64,000 bases of DNA, taken from NCBI GenBank assembly GCA_016716265.1, contig JADJWQ010000001.1, positions 1,302,001-1,366,000 on the forward strand, written 5' to 3'. The position numbers were made by a program, and so were the translations under genes. The notes under the pieces were generated by a model that was given only the letters and a program-made list of their open reading frames with translations, ran no database searches and was not told where the DNA came from. This DNA comes from Planctomycetota bacterium. GTDB lineage: Bacteria; Planctomycetota; UBA1135; UBA2386. Shown here in pieces: positions 9,894 through 19,571 of the stretch; positions within the stretch are counted from its first letter, which is position 1, and every line of letters begins with the position of its first letter.

Positions 9894-12371
9894 ATGGGCA
9901 CCACTCCGGGCTCGCCGTCCGCTCCTCTGTGCACGATCCGCGCACTGGCACTGGCACTGCCGTCGCTGGCTGCGAGCGTCGCCGGCCAGACAGCTCCCGA
10001 TCCGGCACACGCGATCTGGTATCGCCATCCGGCGGAGGTGTGGCAGGACGCGCTGCCGGTCGGCAACGGGCGGCTGGGTGCGATGGTCTTCGGCAGGGCC
10101 GACGAGGAGCGCATCCAGCTCAACGAGGACACGCTGTGGAGCGGCGGTCCCTACTCGCAGGCGCGACCGGGAGGCGCAGCGCACCTGCCGGACGTCCGGA
10201 AGGCGATCTTCGCCGGCGACTACCTCCTGGGCCACGAGCTGTTCGGTCGCCACCTGATGGGCTACCCGGTCGAGCAGCAGAAATACCAGGCGCTGGCGAA
10301 CCTGGTGCTGACCTTCCCGACCGAAGGCGAGGTCACCGGGTATCGCCATCAGCTCGACCTCGACGGAGCGATCGTCACCACCAGCTACACGCAGGGCGGC
10401 GTGCACCACACGCGCGAGGTCTACGCCAGTCCGGTCCACCAGGTCGTCGTGGTGCGGCTGACCGCCGACCGACCCGGCGCCGTGAGCTTCCGCGCCGAGC
10501 TGCGGGGCGTGCGCAACCAGGCGCACTCCAACTACGCCACCGACTACTTCCGCATGGACGGTCACGGAACCGACGGGCTGCGCGTCACCGGCAGGTCGGC
10601 CGACTACCTGGGTGTCCCGGGGCGCCTGCACTACGAGGCGCGACTGCAGGCGCTCGCGGATGGCGGCGAAGTGCGGGTGCTCCGGCACGAGCTGCGCGTC
10701 GAGGGTGCAGATTCGGTGACGATGCTGATCGCCGCGGCCACCAGCTTCCTGCGCTACGACGACGCCTCCGCCGACCCCGCCGCACGCGTCGATGCGGTGC
10801 TACGCGCGGCGGCGGGCGAGCGCGAGGACGAGCTGCGCGCCGCGCATTTCGCCGAGCATCGACGGCTCTACCGCCGTGCGTCGCTGCAGCTCGCCGTCAC
10901 CGAGGACTCGCGGCTGCCCACCGACGAGCGCCGCGCTCGCTTCGCCGGCGCGAACGACCCCGCGTTCGCCGCGCTCGCGTTCCATTTCGGTCGCTACCTG
11001 CTGATCTGCTCGTCGCGACCCGGCACGCAGCCGGCCAACCTGCAGGGCATCTGGAACGAGAGCCAGAACCCGTCGTGGGACTCGAAGTACACGACCAACA
11101 TCAACACCGAGATGAACTACTGGCCCGCCGAGGTCACGAACCTCGCCGATTGTGCGGAGCCGCTGTTCACGATGATCGAGGAGCTGGCCGTCACCGGCGC
11201 CGAGGTGGCGCGCGAGCACTATGGCGCCGGCGGCTGGGTCTTCCACCAGAACACCGATCTGTGGCGCGCGGCCGCGCCGATGGACGGTCCGGATTGGGGC
11301 GCGTTCACCACCGGCGGGGCCTGGCTGTGCACGCATCTGTGGGAGCACTACCGCTACGGTGGCGACCGCGCGTTCCTCGAGCGCTGTTGGCCCGTGCTCG
11401 AGGGCAGCGCGCGTTTCTTCCTCGACTTCCTGGTCGCCGACCCGCGCACGGGGCACCTCGTCACCAACCCCTCGACCTCTCCGGAGAACTTCCCCGGCCG
11501 GCCGGGCAACGATCCGTTCTTCGACGAGACCACCGGCTTCATCAGCCCCGGCACGACGCTCTGCGCCGGCTCGACCATCGACCTGCAGCTGCTGCGGGAC
11601 CTGTTCGGCTTCACCGCAGAGGCTTCGGCGCTGCTCGGGCGCGACGCCGCATTCCGCGAGCAGCTCCTCGCCGCGCGCGCGCGGCTGGCGCCCATGCAGG
11701 TCGGCGCCGACGGCGCTCTGCAGGAGTGGCTCGAGGACTGGCCGCAGAAGGAGGCCAGCCATCGCCACATCAGCCATCTGTACGGGCTGTTCCCCGGGGG
11801 TGAGATCTCGCTCGACCGCACGCCCGAGCTCGCGCGCGCGGCGCGCGCCGTGCTCGAGCAGCGGGGCCTCGTCGGCAACGGCTGGTCCTCGGCCTGGAAG
11901 GCAGCCTGCTGGGCGCGCCTGCGCGACGGCGACCGCGCATTGGAGAACCTGCGCTACGCCTTCGGGCACTATGCGACGAACAGCCTGTTCTCGATCTGCT
12001 CGGGAGCGATGCAGGTCGACGGTACGTTCGGCATCACCGCCGCGATCGCCGAGATGCTGGTGCAATCCCAGGACGGCGACCTCCGCTTGCTCCCCGCCCT
12101 GCCCGCCGCGTGGACCGAGGGGAGCTTCCGGGGCCTGCGCGCCCGCGGCGGCTTCGAACTCGATCTCGACTGGACCGCGGGCACACCTCGACGCGTCACG
12201 ATCCGCTCGGCGCTCGGCGGCCCGTGCACGCTCCGGCTGCCCCCGGGCATACGCGTGATGGGCAGCCTGACCGACATCGAGGCCGACCCCATCGATGCAG
12301 GGCGCTGGACCGTGCAGACGTCGCCCGGCTCCCAGCGCGTGCTGGAGCTGGCGCGCCAGGAGCGCGGCTAG
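9894..12371 (+). CDS. GH95 family glycoside hydrolase (alpha-L-fucosidase-like)
   Basis: Exported enzyme, 825 residues, predicted to release L-fucose (or L-galactose) from glycans. Signal peptide at residues 1-34, ending near SVAGQ. The N-terminal domain carries the family signature ALPVGNGRLGAMVFG and NEDTLWSGGPY. The (alpha/alpha)6 catalytic domain includes LQGIWNESQNPSWDSKYTTN and NTEMNYWPAE, whose Asn residues match the unusual Asn-based catalytic site of GH95. GALQEWLEDW carries E611, probably the general acid, and WSSAWKAACWARLRDG follows. Length is normal for the family. The sulfatase and porin upstream suggest a sulfated fucan or fucosylated glycan as substrate; that is inference. Confidence 0.92.
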   Translation: MGTTPGSPSAPLCTIRALALALPSLAASVAGQTAPDPAHAIWYRHPAEVWQDALPVGNGRLGAMVFGRADEERIQLNEDTLWSGGPYSQARPGGAAHLPDVRKAIFAGDYLLGHELFGRHLMGYPVEQQKYQALANLVLTFPTEGEVTGYRHQLDLDGAIVTTSYTQGGVHHTREVYASPVHQVVVVRLTADRPGAVSFRAELRGVRNQAHSNYATDYFRMDGHGTDGLRVTGRSADYLGVPGRLHYEARLQALADGGEVRVLRHELRVEGADSVTMLIAAATSFLRYDDASADPAARVDAVLRAAAGEREDELRAAHFAEHRRLYRRASLQLAVTEDSRLPTDERRARFAGANDPAFAALAFHFGRYLLICSSRPGTQPANLQGIWNESQNPSWDSKYTTNINTEMNYWPAEVTNLADCAEPLFTMIEELAVTGAEVAREHYGAGGWVFHQNTDLWRAAAPMDGPDWGAFTTGGAWLCTHLWEHYRYGGDRAFLERCWPVLEGSARFFLDFLVADPRTGHLVTNPSTSPENFPGRPGNDPFFDETTGFISPGTTLCAGSTIDLQLLRDLFGFTAEASALLGRDAAFREQLLAARARLAPMQVGADGALQEWLEDWPQKEASHRHISHLYGLFPGGEISLDRTPELARAARAVLEQRGLVGNGWSSAWKAACWARLRDGDRALENLRYAFGHYATNSLFSICSGAMQVDGTFGITAAIAEMLVQSQDGDLRLLPALPAAWTEGSFRGLRARGGFELDLDWTAGTPRRVTIRSALGGPCTLRLPPGIRVMGSLTDIEADPIDAGRWTVQTSPGSQRVLELARQERG

Positions 12372-12414
12372 GGCCGCTTACCGTCGCGGCCGGAGGGAGC
12401 GCGTCCGCACGCGC
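12372..12414. terminator. Two GC hairpins between convergent genes (candidate terminator)
   Basis: GGCCGC (12372-12377) pairs with GCGGCC (12386-12391). Immediately after, GCGCGT (12399-12404) pairs with ACGCGC (12409-12414) over a 4-base loop. Both lie in the 50 bp between converging reading frames. No T-tract is present. Confidence 0.4.
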
Positions 12415-12421
12415 GAGGAAG

Positions 12422-15400
12422 TCAGCGGTTGAACAGGAACGCCGGACTGGTCGCGAGCGCCCACGCGAGGTCCTGAGCGGTCGCGAGTCGGATCCACTGC
12501 AGCAGCTCGGGATCGCGCGGCACGAAGGCGCGGTGGACGGCTGCGCGCTGCATGTCGTCGCGCTCGTCCTCCGGGACGCGCAGCGCCGCCGTGACCTCGG
12601 TGGGCAGGTCCGAGTAGCGCACCGGCCGCGGCGCGTCGGTGACCGACACACGGAACCGCCCGATCACGTGGCGTCCACCGTACGGCATGCGCAGCCGCAG
12701 CAGGACCAGCGCGCCGCCGTCGGCGCCAACGTCCTCGGCCAGCTCGAACACGGCCTCGTGTGCGGTGCCGGCGTTCGGGTGGATGCCCCAACCCTTGTCG
12801 TCGTCGACGATGGCGCTGGCGACCGGCCAGTCCCGCTGCGAGAAGTCGGCCGTCGCGGCGGCCAGCGCGACCGGCCGGGCGCCGGTCACGTCGGCGAGCG
12901 GCACGACCGACGCGGTCACGTGGGCGAGCACGAAGTTGCCGCTGTCGGCGCGGCCGGGGCCACCGCGCGGGAACGAAGGGTCGGGCAGGAGCTCGAGCCG
13001 GATGCCGCTGAGCCGTGCCAGATCGGTGCGGCCGACGAATTCGTAGACGTCCGTGTCCGCCGCGTTGCCGCCCGCGCGCACCGACCCGTCGTCGAGGACC
13101 TCGAGCGGCGCGCCGGCCGCGGAGCGGACGTTGCCGGGCGCCACCGTGTGCCAGAGCGCCGGCGCCTGCGCGGTCTCCCAGGCGCGCCGCCGCGCGGCGA
13201 GCTCGGCGAGCTGCGGACCCGGCAGCGCCGCGGCGTTGTCGGCGACCAGCGGATCGAGTGCGGGCAGCAACGTCGCGCGCTCCTCGGCGGTCGGCCGCCG
13301 GCACAGGAACCGCAGATACAGCTCCTCGAGCACGCGTCCCGCGTCGCGCTCGTACTCGACCAGCTCGGCGATCGCATTGTCGGGCGCATCGAGCACCTCG
13401 CCGAAGGTCGTTCCGTTGACCAGGTTCAACGCCTGGCCGAGCGACACGCCGTCGCTGCGCTCGCACTCGCAGACGCTCTCGCGCGGTGGCCGGCCGAACA
13501 GGCCGAGGAAGCCGTCCGGCGCTTCCACTTCCGGATCGACGAGGTCGCGAGCACGAGTGCCCGGCCGCGTGCCGGGCAGCCGCGGCCTGACGCCGGCCGC
13601 CTGGTGCAGCGCGTCGTAGAGCACCTCGGCGGGTAGCCGGCGTGCGATGGCCTTGGCGAAGTGCACGTCGTCGTCGGCGTTCCACGCATTGGCTTCGACC
13701 GAGCGCTGGTACGCACGCGTGTTGCAGATGCGCCGGATCAGCGCCCGCACGTCGAAGCCGCTGCGGACGAACTCGTCGGTCAGGCGATCGAGCAGCTCGG
13801 GGTGCGACGGCGGGTTGCCGGCGCGCAGATCGTCGACCGGCTCGATCAGACCGCGGCCGAGCAGGTAGCTCCAGACGCGATTGACGTAGCTGCGCGCGAA
13901 GTACGGGTTCTCGGGCGCGGTCAGCCATGCGGCGAGGCGTTCGCGCCGCGAGCCGTCGGCCGGGACCACGCCGGCGGGCTCGTACGGGAAGTGCGGTCCG
14001 TACTCGCGGCCGTTCGGATCCTGGACCACCCCGCCGGACCCGTCGGCGATCCGCTCCTCGACGGTCGGCGGCTGGCGGCCCTCCATCACCGTGCTGCGCG
14101 GCATGCGCTCGGCTCCGTCGACGTCGTGTCGCTCGACGTCGGCGAACAATGCCGCGAGCTCCCAGTGCTGGCGCTGCGTCCAGCGCTCGAACGGGTGATC
14201 GTGGCACTTGTTGCAATTGAAGCGCACGCCGAGGAACAGCTGCGTGACCGCCTCCATCGCCGCGTCCGGCTCGCGGTGGATCTTGAAGAACGCGGCCGGC
14301 GGATTCGCGAGCGTCGACCCGGTCCCGGTCATCAGCGCGCGCACGAACGCGTCGTACGGCAGGTTCCCGGCCAACGCGCCGCGGATCCACTCGCGCAGCG
14401 CCCGTGCGCCAGGCTGACCGAGGAACTTGCGGTTGACCTGCAGCAGGTCACACCAGCGGTTGGTCCAGTGGTCGACGAACGCCGGGCTGCCGATCAGCCG
14501 GTCGATCACCTCGGCGCGCTTGACGTCGCTCGCACGCGCGTCCAGCGTGAAGGTCGTGACGTCGCGGGGGTTCGGCGGCAGGCCGGTCAGGTCGAGGTGG
14601 ACGCGGCGCAGGAACTCCTCGTCGGTGCACGGCCCGCTCGGCAGCGCGCGCACCTCCTCGAGCCGGGCATCGATCAGCGCGTCCACGTAGCTCTGCGCGG
14701 GCTGCGGCTGCCAGACGAAGCCGTCGCGGTCACCCATCACGAACAGCCGCGTCGCCGCGTAACGTCCCGCGTAGCGGGCCAGGATCGCAGCCTCGCCGCG
14801 GCGCAGCGTGCGCACCAGCCCACCCTCGCCGACCTCGACCACCTCGGTGTTGCCGGACTCGACGAACGCGTGCGCGGTGACGTCGCGGGTCGAGCCGTCT
14901 TCGTAGGTGGCCCACACCGCGAACTGCTGCGCCTGGCCCGGCTCGGCGAGCGTCGGATCCTCCGGGAACAGCTCGATCGACGCGACGCGCGCGGCGTCGG
15001 CATCGAGCCGCGCACCGCCGGCCACCCAGGCCTCGAGCAGCGCGTAGTCGGGCTCGGCAGGATCGAGGACCTTGCCGCCCTGGTGCGGCACGGCGCCGGT
15101 CGGCTTCAGCAGGAACAGGCTCTGCGCCGGCTCCGCGCGGTCGAAGCGCCGCCCGGCGAGCTCGTCGGTCAGCGCCGCGTGGTCGGCGAGCGGGTCGTAG
15201 CCGCGCAGCGACAATTGGAAGCCGTTCTTGCCCTGCGCCGCGCCGTGGCAGGTGCCGGCATTGCAGCCCTGGCGCGTGAGCACCGGTTGCACGTCGCGCA
15301 GGAAGCCGGGCGCGAACGCCGCCGCGCTATCGCGCACGGTCACCGGGATCGAGATCTCCAGCTCGTCGACGCGGAACCGCAGCTCGCCCGCGCCGTCGCG

Positions 15401-15664
15401 CCGTGGCCGCGCCAGTCCGCGCGCGTCGAGCGCCACGAGGTCGCCGCCCCCGACGAGCTCTGCGTCACGGGTCACGTCGACCCGGCCGCCGTCGGCCCGC
15501 ACGCCGGTCAACACGACCTGGACGTAGGCGAACGGGTCGGCGAGCTCGATGCGCGCCGGGAACGCCTCGATCCGCGCGAACCGTGCCGGGCCCCGGCCGG
15601 CCGCGATGGTCGCGGCCAGCACGGCGAGCAACAGCGCGCTCCAGCCGATCCTGCGCCGGCTCAT
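12422..15664 (-). CDS. PSCyt1-like / BIG2-like / DUF1549-DUF1553 secreted protein
   Basis: Third gene of a coupled three-gene operon, 1080 residues. The start is ATG at 15664, which overlaps the stop of the upstream WD40 gene by 4 bp (ATGA); a longer frame exists but lacks a signal peptide. Signal peptide about residues 8-24. An N-terminal Ig-like region is followed by a cytochrome-like motif with unusual spacing, CNAGTCHG (CX4CH), within GKNGFQLSLRGYDP. A bacterial Ig-like (BIG2-type) domain comes next, then DUF1549 with NCNKCHDHPFERW and DUF1553 ending in LAWALATSPAFLFNR. This CX4CH version is common in the longer planctomycete members. Reaction unknown; haem binding is inferred. Confidence 0.9.
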   Translation of the reverse strand: MSRRRIGWSALLLAVLAATIAAGRGPARFARIEAFPARIELADPFAYVQVVLTGVRADGGRVDVTRDAELVGGGDLVALDARGLARPRRDGAGELRFRVDELEISIPVTVRDSAAAFAPGFLRDVQPVLTRQGCNAGTCHGAAQGKNGFQLSLRGYDPLADHAALTDELAGRRFDRAEPAQSLFLLKPTGAVPHQGGKVLDPAEPDYALLEAWVAGGARLDADAARVASIELFPEDPTLAEPGQAQQFAVWATYEDGSTRDVTAHAFVESGNTEVVEVGEGGLVRTLRRGEAAILARYAGRYAATRLFVMGDRDGFVWQPQPAQSYVDALIDARLEEVRALPSGPCTDEEFLRRVHLDLTGLPPNPRDVTTFTLDARASDVKRAEVIDRLIGSPAFVDHWTNRWCDLLQVNRKFLGQPGARALREWIRGALAGNLPYDAFVRALMTGTGSTLANPPAAFFKIHREPDAAMEAVTQLFLGVRFNCNKCHDHPFERWTQRQHWELAALFADVERHDVDGAERMPRSTVMEGRQPPTVEERIADGSGGVVQDPNGREYGPHFPYEPAGVVPADGSRRERLAAWLTAPENPYFARSYVNRVWSYLLGRGLIEPVDDLRAGNPPSHPELLDRLTDEFVRSGFDVRALIRRICNTRAYQRSVEANAWNADDDVHFAKAIARRLPAEVLYDALHQAAGVRPRLPGTRPGTRARDLVDPEVEAPDGFLGLFGRPPRESVCECERSDGVSLGQALNLVNGTTFGEVLDAPDNAIAELVEYERDAGRVLEELYLRFLCRRPTAEERATLLPALDPLVADNAAALPGPQLAELAARRRAWETAQAPALWHTVAPGNVRSAAGAPLEVLDDGSVRAGGNAADTDVYEFVGRTDLARLSGIRLELLPDPSFPRGGPGRADSGNFVLAHVTASVVPLADVTGARPVALAAATADFSQRDWPVASAIVDDDKGWGIHPNAGTAHEAVFELAEDVGADGGALVLLRLRMPYGGRHVIGRFRVSVTDAPRPVRYSDLPTEVTAALRVPEDERDDMQRAAVHRAFVPRDPELLQWIRLATAQDLAWALATSPAFLFNR

Positions 15665-17055
15665 CGCACGTCCTCCACGTCCACTGGGCCGAGCGGTACC
15701 GCGACGAAACGGCGCAGCGGCGTGCCCGTCGCGGCGTCGAGGATCTCGACGCAGCCTTCGAACCCACCGACTGCGACCCGAGTTCCGTCCGGCGACGGCG
15801 CCAGCGCATAGAGCCCGGCAGCGGCCTCGTGGCGCCACAGCTCGGTGCCGTCCTCGGTGCGGAACGCCCGCGCCTCGCCGCCGCGCGCCGAGCTCGCGAC
15901 CGCGACGATCCGCGCGCCGTCGGCGCCGAGGAATGCGACGTCGAACACCCGCCCTGGCAGCACCGCGAACGAGCGGATCCGGTTGAAGTCGTCGCCGATC
16001 ACCCGCTTCTGGTCGCGGAACATCTTGAACAATGCCGGCACGCCGTCGGCGCCGCCGACCAGCAGCTCGTCGCGCTCCGGGTGGCGGGCGACCGCGATCA
16101 GCCCCCCCTTCAATGCGCCCGGCGTGATCGACGTGATGTTGTCGATGAACTGCTGGCTGTCGACCTTGGTGAGCTTCATCGAACGGTCGCGCCCGACGGT
16201 CACGAGGTGGGAGCCGTCGCAGGAGAACGCGGTATCGAGCACCCAGTCGTCGTGCGCGCCCTGGTAGAGGACCTGGCGTAGGGACTCCGCATCGAGCGCG
16301 CGCACCGCGGTGTCGGTCGCGCCGAACGCGACGAGGCGGCCGTCGGGCGACCAGCTGACTCCGAACAGGCAGTCCCCGGTCACCAGCTCGGCGCGCAGCA
16401 GCGTGGCGTCGGCGATCCGCCAGATCTGCACCTCGCCGAAGCGCCCGGGAGCACCACCGGCCACGGCCAGCCGTGCGCCGTCGGGCGACCAGGCGAGCGA
16501 CTCGACGCGCACCGCGCGCCCGAGCAGCCGCACCGGCGCCGCGGTCCCGACCATGTCGTGGAGCAGGACCTCGTTGCGACCCGACACCGCGAGCCGGACG
16601 CCGTCCGGCGACCAGGCGAGGCTCGTGATCACCGGCGCCGTGCGGTAGACCGGCGGCCGCGCCGGCGGCGTGGGAGCGGCGTCGGCAGACGTGTCGTCGA
16701 TCGCGCCCGCCGCGACCCAGCGGCGCAGCAGGTCGACCTCGGCCGCCGTCAGCGGCGCACCCTCCTCGGGCATCGCCGGTGCCGTGCCCGCGGCCTGCGG
16801 AACGACGACCTCGAGCAGCAGGCTGTGCTCGGGCGCGCCCGCGACGACGATCTCGGAGCCGTCGTCCGCGCCGCGCATCAGCGCCGCGAAGCTCGACAGG
16901 TCGACGTCACCCTTGTGCTCGTCGGGCCGGTGGCAGCCGACGCACCGCTCGCGCAGCAGCGGCAGCACGTCGCGCTGGAAGCTCGGCGCGTCCTGCGCGA
17001 GAGCGACGCCCAACGTGGCGACGGTGGCGAGAACAGTGGGGAGCAGCGCCGTCAC
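15661..17055 (-). CDS. PSCyt1 domain plus WD40 repeat protein
   Basis: Secreted protein of 464 residues. GTG start at 17055 overlaps the stop of the DUF1501 gene by 4 bp (GTGA). The signal peptide spans residues 1-21 (ending VALAQD). A PSCyt1 domain with CVGCH (about residues 35-39) reaches residue 115. Seven beta-propeller blades follow, marked by SLAWSPDGVRLAV, SLAWSPDGARLAV, GVSWSPDGRLVAF, DTAFSCDGSHLV, a less typical blade, DVAFLGADGARI and ALAPSPDGTRVAV. Its stop overlaps the next gene (ATGA). The propeller may hold the two large partner proteins together; that is inference from the conserved three-gene order. Confidence 0.9.
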   Translation of the reverse strand: MTALLPTVLATVATLGVALAQDAPSFQRDVLPLLRERCVGCHRPDEHKGDVDLSSFAALMRGADDGSEIVVAGAPEHSLLLEVVVPQAAGTAPAMPEEGAPLTAAEVDLLRRWVAAGAIDDTSADAAPTPPARPPVYRTAPVITSLAWSPDGVRLAVSGRNEVLLHDMVGTAAPVRLLGRAVRVESLAWSPDGARLAVAGGAPGRFGEVQIWRIADATLLRAELVTGDCLFGVSWSPDGRLVAFGATDTAVRALDAESLRQVLYQGAHDDWVLDTAFSCDGSHLVTVGRDRSMKLTKVDSQQFIDNITSITPGALKGGLIAVARHPERDELLVGGADGVPALFKMFRDQKRVIGDDFNRIRSFAVLPGRVFDVAFLGADGARIVAVASSARGGEARAFRTEDGTELWRHEAAAGLYALAPSPDGTRVAVGGFEGCVEILDAATGTPLRRFVAVPLGPVDVEDVR

Positions 17056-18470
17056 GCGAACACCTCCGTGACCGGCTCGCCCTTCACCAGCTCGCGCGGC
17101 TGGTCGAGATGGTTGTGCACGATCGTCGCGGGATCGATCCCGACGGCGTGGTAGATGGTCGCCAGCAGGTCGGTCGGGTGGACCGGGTCCTCGAGCGGTG
17201 CCGAGCCGGTCGCGTCGGAGCGGCCGTGCACGTGGCCGCGCTTGACGCCGGCGCCAGCGAGCAGCGCGGTGAAGCAATACGGCCAGTGGTCGCGGCCGTC
17301 GGCATCGTTGTCGTTGCCCGAGGTGCTGAGCCCGCGCCGCGGGCTGCGCCCGAACTCACCGACCGCGACGACGAGCGTGTCCTCGAGCAGGCCCTTCTCG
17401 TCCATGTCCTCGATGAACGTGGCGAATGCGGGATCGAAGCGCGGCGCGGCGTCCTCCCGCATCCGCTTCGGCAGGTCCTTGTGGCAGTCCCAGCTGTGCC
17501 GGTCGCTGTTGGCGACCTTGGTCCAGTTCACCTGGACCACGCGCGTGCCGGCCTCGACGAAGCGCCGGGCGAGCAGCAGGCTCTGGCCGAACGTCGTGCG
17601 ACCGTAGCGGTCGCGCAGCGCGTCGGGCTCCGCGCCAAGGTCGAACGCGGCCCGTGCGCGCCCGGACAGCACGAGGCTCATCGCGCGCTCGGTGTACTCG
17701 TCGAGCTGGTAGTCCTCGACGGCCCGCTCGAGCGCGGGCGTCGCGGCATCGACCAGGCTGCGCAACCGGTCGCGGCGCTCGAGGCGCGCCACCGACAGCT
17801 CGGGGCGCAACGCCAGATCGCCGGCCTGCACGCGGTCCAGCTTGGCCTCGTCGAAGTCGTCGCCGGGCGGATACAGCGTGTAGGGGTCGAACGCCCTGCC
17901 GAGGAACCCGGCGGTCCCCGCCTTGCCGATCACGTTGCTCTCCTGCAGCGGCCGTGGCATCTGCACGAACGGCAGCATCGCGACCTCGGGCGGCTTCAGG
18001 CGCACGATGTGCGTCCCGAAGTTCGGGTAGTCCTTCGGCGACGGCGGCTCGAGCTGACCCGACGGGCTGACGCGGTCCGCGGTGTAGCCGGTCAGCATCT
18101 GGTAGTGGGCCGCCGTGTGGTTGAACAGCCCGTTCGGCGTGTAGCTCATCGACCGCACGAACGTCAGCCGGTCGGTGACCTCGGCGACGCGCGGCAGCAG
18201 CTCGGTCACCTCCATGCCGGGGACCTTGCTCCGGATCGTCGCGAAGGGGCTCTTCACGTCGGTCGGGACGTCGTCCTTGGGATCGAACAGGTCGAGGTGG
18301 CTCGGCCCGCCCTGCAGGAAGATCAGCACCACGCTGTGGGCGCGGCCGAAGCCTCTGGCCGGCGACAGAGCGGGCGCCGGAGCACCGGCGCGGAGCAGGT
18401 CGGCGAGGCCGAAGCCGAGCACAGAGCCACCGCCGACGCGGAGCAGCTCGCGGCGTGAGGGGAGGAACAT
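17052..18470 (-). CDS. DUF1501 family protein (Tat-exported), operon leader
   Basis: First gene of the three-gene operon, 472 residues. ATG start with GGAGG five bases upstream. The N-terminus has a twin-arginine signal (SRRELLRVGGGSVLGFG). Family motifs are LIFLQGGPSHLDLFDPKDD, RSMSYTPNGLFNHTAAHYQM, QVNWTKVANSDRHSWDCHKD and VAVGEFGRSPRRG with GRDHWPYCF. It differs from the DUF1501 protein at 5.7 kb in lacking extended inserts and is a second paralogue. Downstream coupling with the WD40-PSCyt1 and DUF1549/DUF1553 proteins by 4-bp overlaps suggests one complex made in fixed ratio. No enzymatic activity is established for the family. Confidence 0.92.
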   Translation of the reverse strand: MFLPSRRELLRVGGGSVLGFGLADLLRAGAPAPALSPARGFGRAHSVVLIFLQGGPSHLDLFDPKDDVPTDVKSPFATIRSKVPGMEVTELLPRVAEVTDRLTFVRSMSYTPNGLFNHTAAHYQMLTGYTADRVSPSGQLEPPSPKDYPNFGTHIVRLKPPEVAMLPFVQMPRPLQESNVIGKAGTAGFLGRAFDPYTLYPPGDDFDEAKLDRVQAGDLALRPELSVARLERRDRLRSLVDAATPALERAVEDYQLDEYTERAMSLVLSGRARAAFDLGAEPDALRDRYGRTTFGQSLLLARRFVEAGTRVVQVNWTKVANSDRHSWDCHKDLPKRMREDAAPRFDPAFATFIEDMDEKGLLEDTLVVAVGEFGRSPRRGLSTSGNDNDADGRDHWPYCFTALLAGAGVKRGHVHGRSDATGSAPLEDPVHPTDLLATIYHAVGIDPATIVHNHLDQPRELVKGEPVTEVFA

Positions 18471-18572
18471 GGGGCCTCCGGACGAGGGCGAGAGGAGAGC
18501 GCCGGGGAGTGTAGCGGCTCGGCGCGCTGTCGGCCCGCCCCCGTAGCGCCGGTGCGGAAAGTCGCCGTCGAG

Positions 18573-19571
18573 CTACCCGACCGGGTCGGCCAGGAACGCC
18601 TCCAGCGTCTTGCGGATGCCATCGGCGAGCGGGGTCTTCGGCAGGCCCGGAAAGCGCGCCGTGACGGCGCTCTCGTCGAGGTCGCAGACGAACGGATTGG
18701 GCGCCGCGCCAGCCGCGAGCCCGAGGTCGACGGCATCGCCGTGGCCGAGCTCGACCGCCACACTGCCGATCGCGGCGAGGAACTCCTCGACCGCGACGGT
18801 GCGGCCGCGCAGGTTGAACGCGCCGAAGCCCTCGAACGGACGCGCCGCGCACTGCGCGAAGTGGGCGGCGACGTCCTCCACGAAGTGGTAGTTCTCGCGA
18901 CCTCCGTACGGCATGCGGAACGGCTCGACGGTCCCGCGCAGCGCACCGCGCGCGACCGCGCGGATCGCGTGCGTGCCGGCCGCGGTCAGGCCGCGGTCGC
19001 GCCCCTTGCCGTAGGTCGTGTTCAGCCGCAGGCAGACGGTCGCGATCCCGGTCCGCTCGGCGAACTGGCGCGCGAGCTGCTCGCCGGCGACCTTCCACAC
19101 GCCGTACAGGTTCGGCGGCGCGAGCTCGGCGTCCTCGGCGACGGTCGCGGTCGGGTAGCGCTCGCGCAGCCCGTAGACGGCGGCCGAGCTCGCGAACACG
19201 AATCGCTGCACCGTGCCGGCGGCCGCCGCGGCGTCGAGCACACCGAGCGTGCCGCCGACGTTGATGCGCATGCCGCGCTCGGGGTCGGCCTGGCAGTCGG
19301 GGCTCTGCAATGCGGCGAGGTGGATCACGTGGCTCGGGCGCGCCTCGGCGAGCGCCGCGCGGACCGCCGCGCGGTCGGCTAGGTCGACTGCCACGAACCG
19401 GAGCCGCGGCTCCGCGGCGACGTCGAGCCACAGGTCGAGCGAGCCGCGTCCGCCGGTGCGCGACGCGACCGTGACCGTCCCGGCACCGAGCGCCAGCAGG
19501 TCGCGGACCGTCGCGGAGCCGATGCAGCCATTGCCACCGGTGACGAACACGTGCGCAAGTGGCGCGTTCAT
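18573..19571 (-). CDS. NAD-dependent epimerase/dehydratase (extended SDR)
   Basis: Last gene of a six-gene sugar-metabolism operon, 332 residues, cytoplasmic. Rossmann NAD motif TGGNGCIG (residues 11-18). The catalytic Ser region is FASSAAVYG, and the YxxxK pair lies in NLYGVWKVAGEQ. FRMPYGGRENYHFVEDVA and NLRGRTVAVEEF follow, as in nucleotide-sugar epimerases and uronate dehydrogenases. The ATG overlaps the stop of the preceding MDR gene by 4 bp (ATGA). The substrate is probably a sugar or sugar acid, free or nucleotide-linked; the sequence does not decide between epimerase and dehydrogenase. Confidence 0.88.
   Translation of the reverse strand: MNAPLAHVFVTGGNGCIGSATVRDLLALGAGTVTVASRTGGRGSLDLWLDVAAEPRLRFVAVDLADRAAVRAALAEARPSHVIHLAALQSPDCQADPERGMRINVGGTLGVLDAAAAAGTVQRFVFASSAAVYGLRERYPTATVAEDAELAPPNLYGVWKVAGEQLARQFAERTGIATVCLRLNTTYGKGRDRGLTAAGTHAIRAVARGALRGTVEPFRMPYGGRENYHFVEDVAAHFAQCAARPFEGFGAFNLRGRTVAVEEFLAAIGSVAVELGHGDAVDLGLAAGAAPNPFVCDLDESAVTARFPGLPKTPLADGIRKTLEAFLADPVG

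Noticed and set aside
13661..15811. Long plus-strand open frame opposite the 1080-residue secreted protein
   Set aside because: Antisense shadow with low-complexity composition; the opposite strand has full domain motifs.
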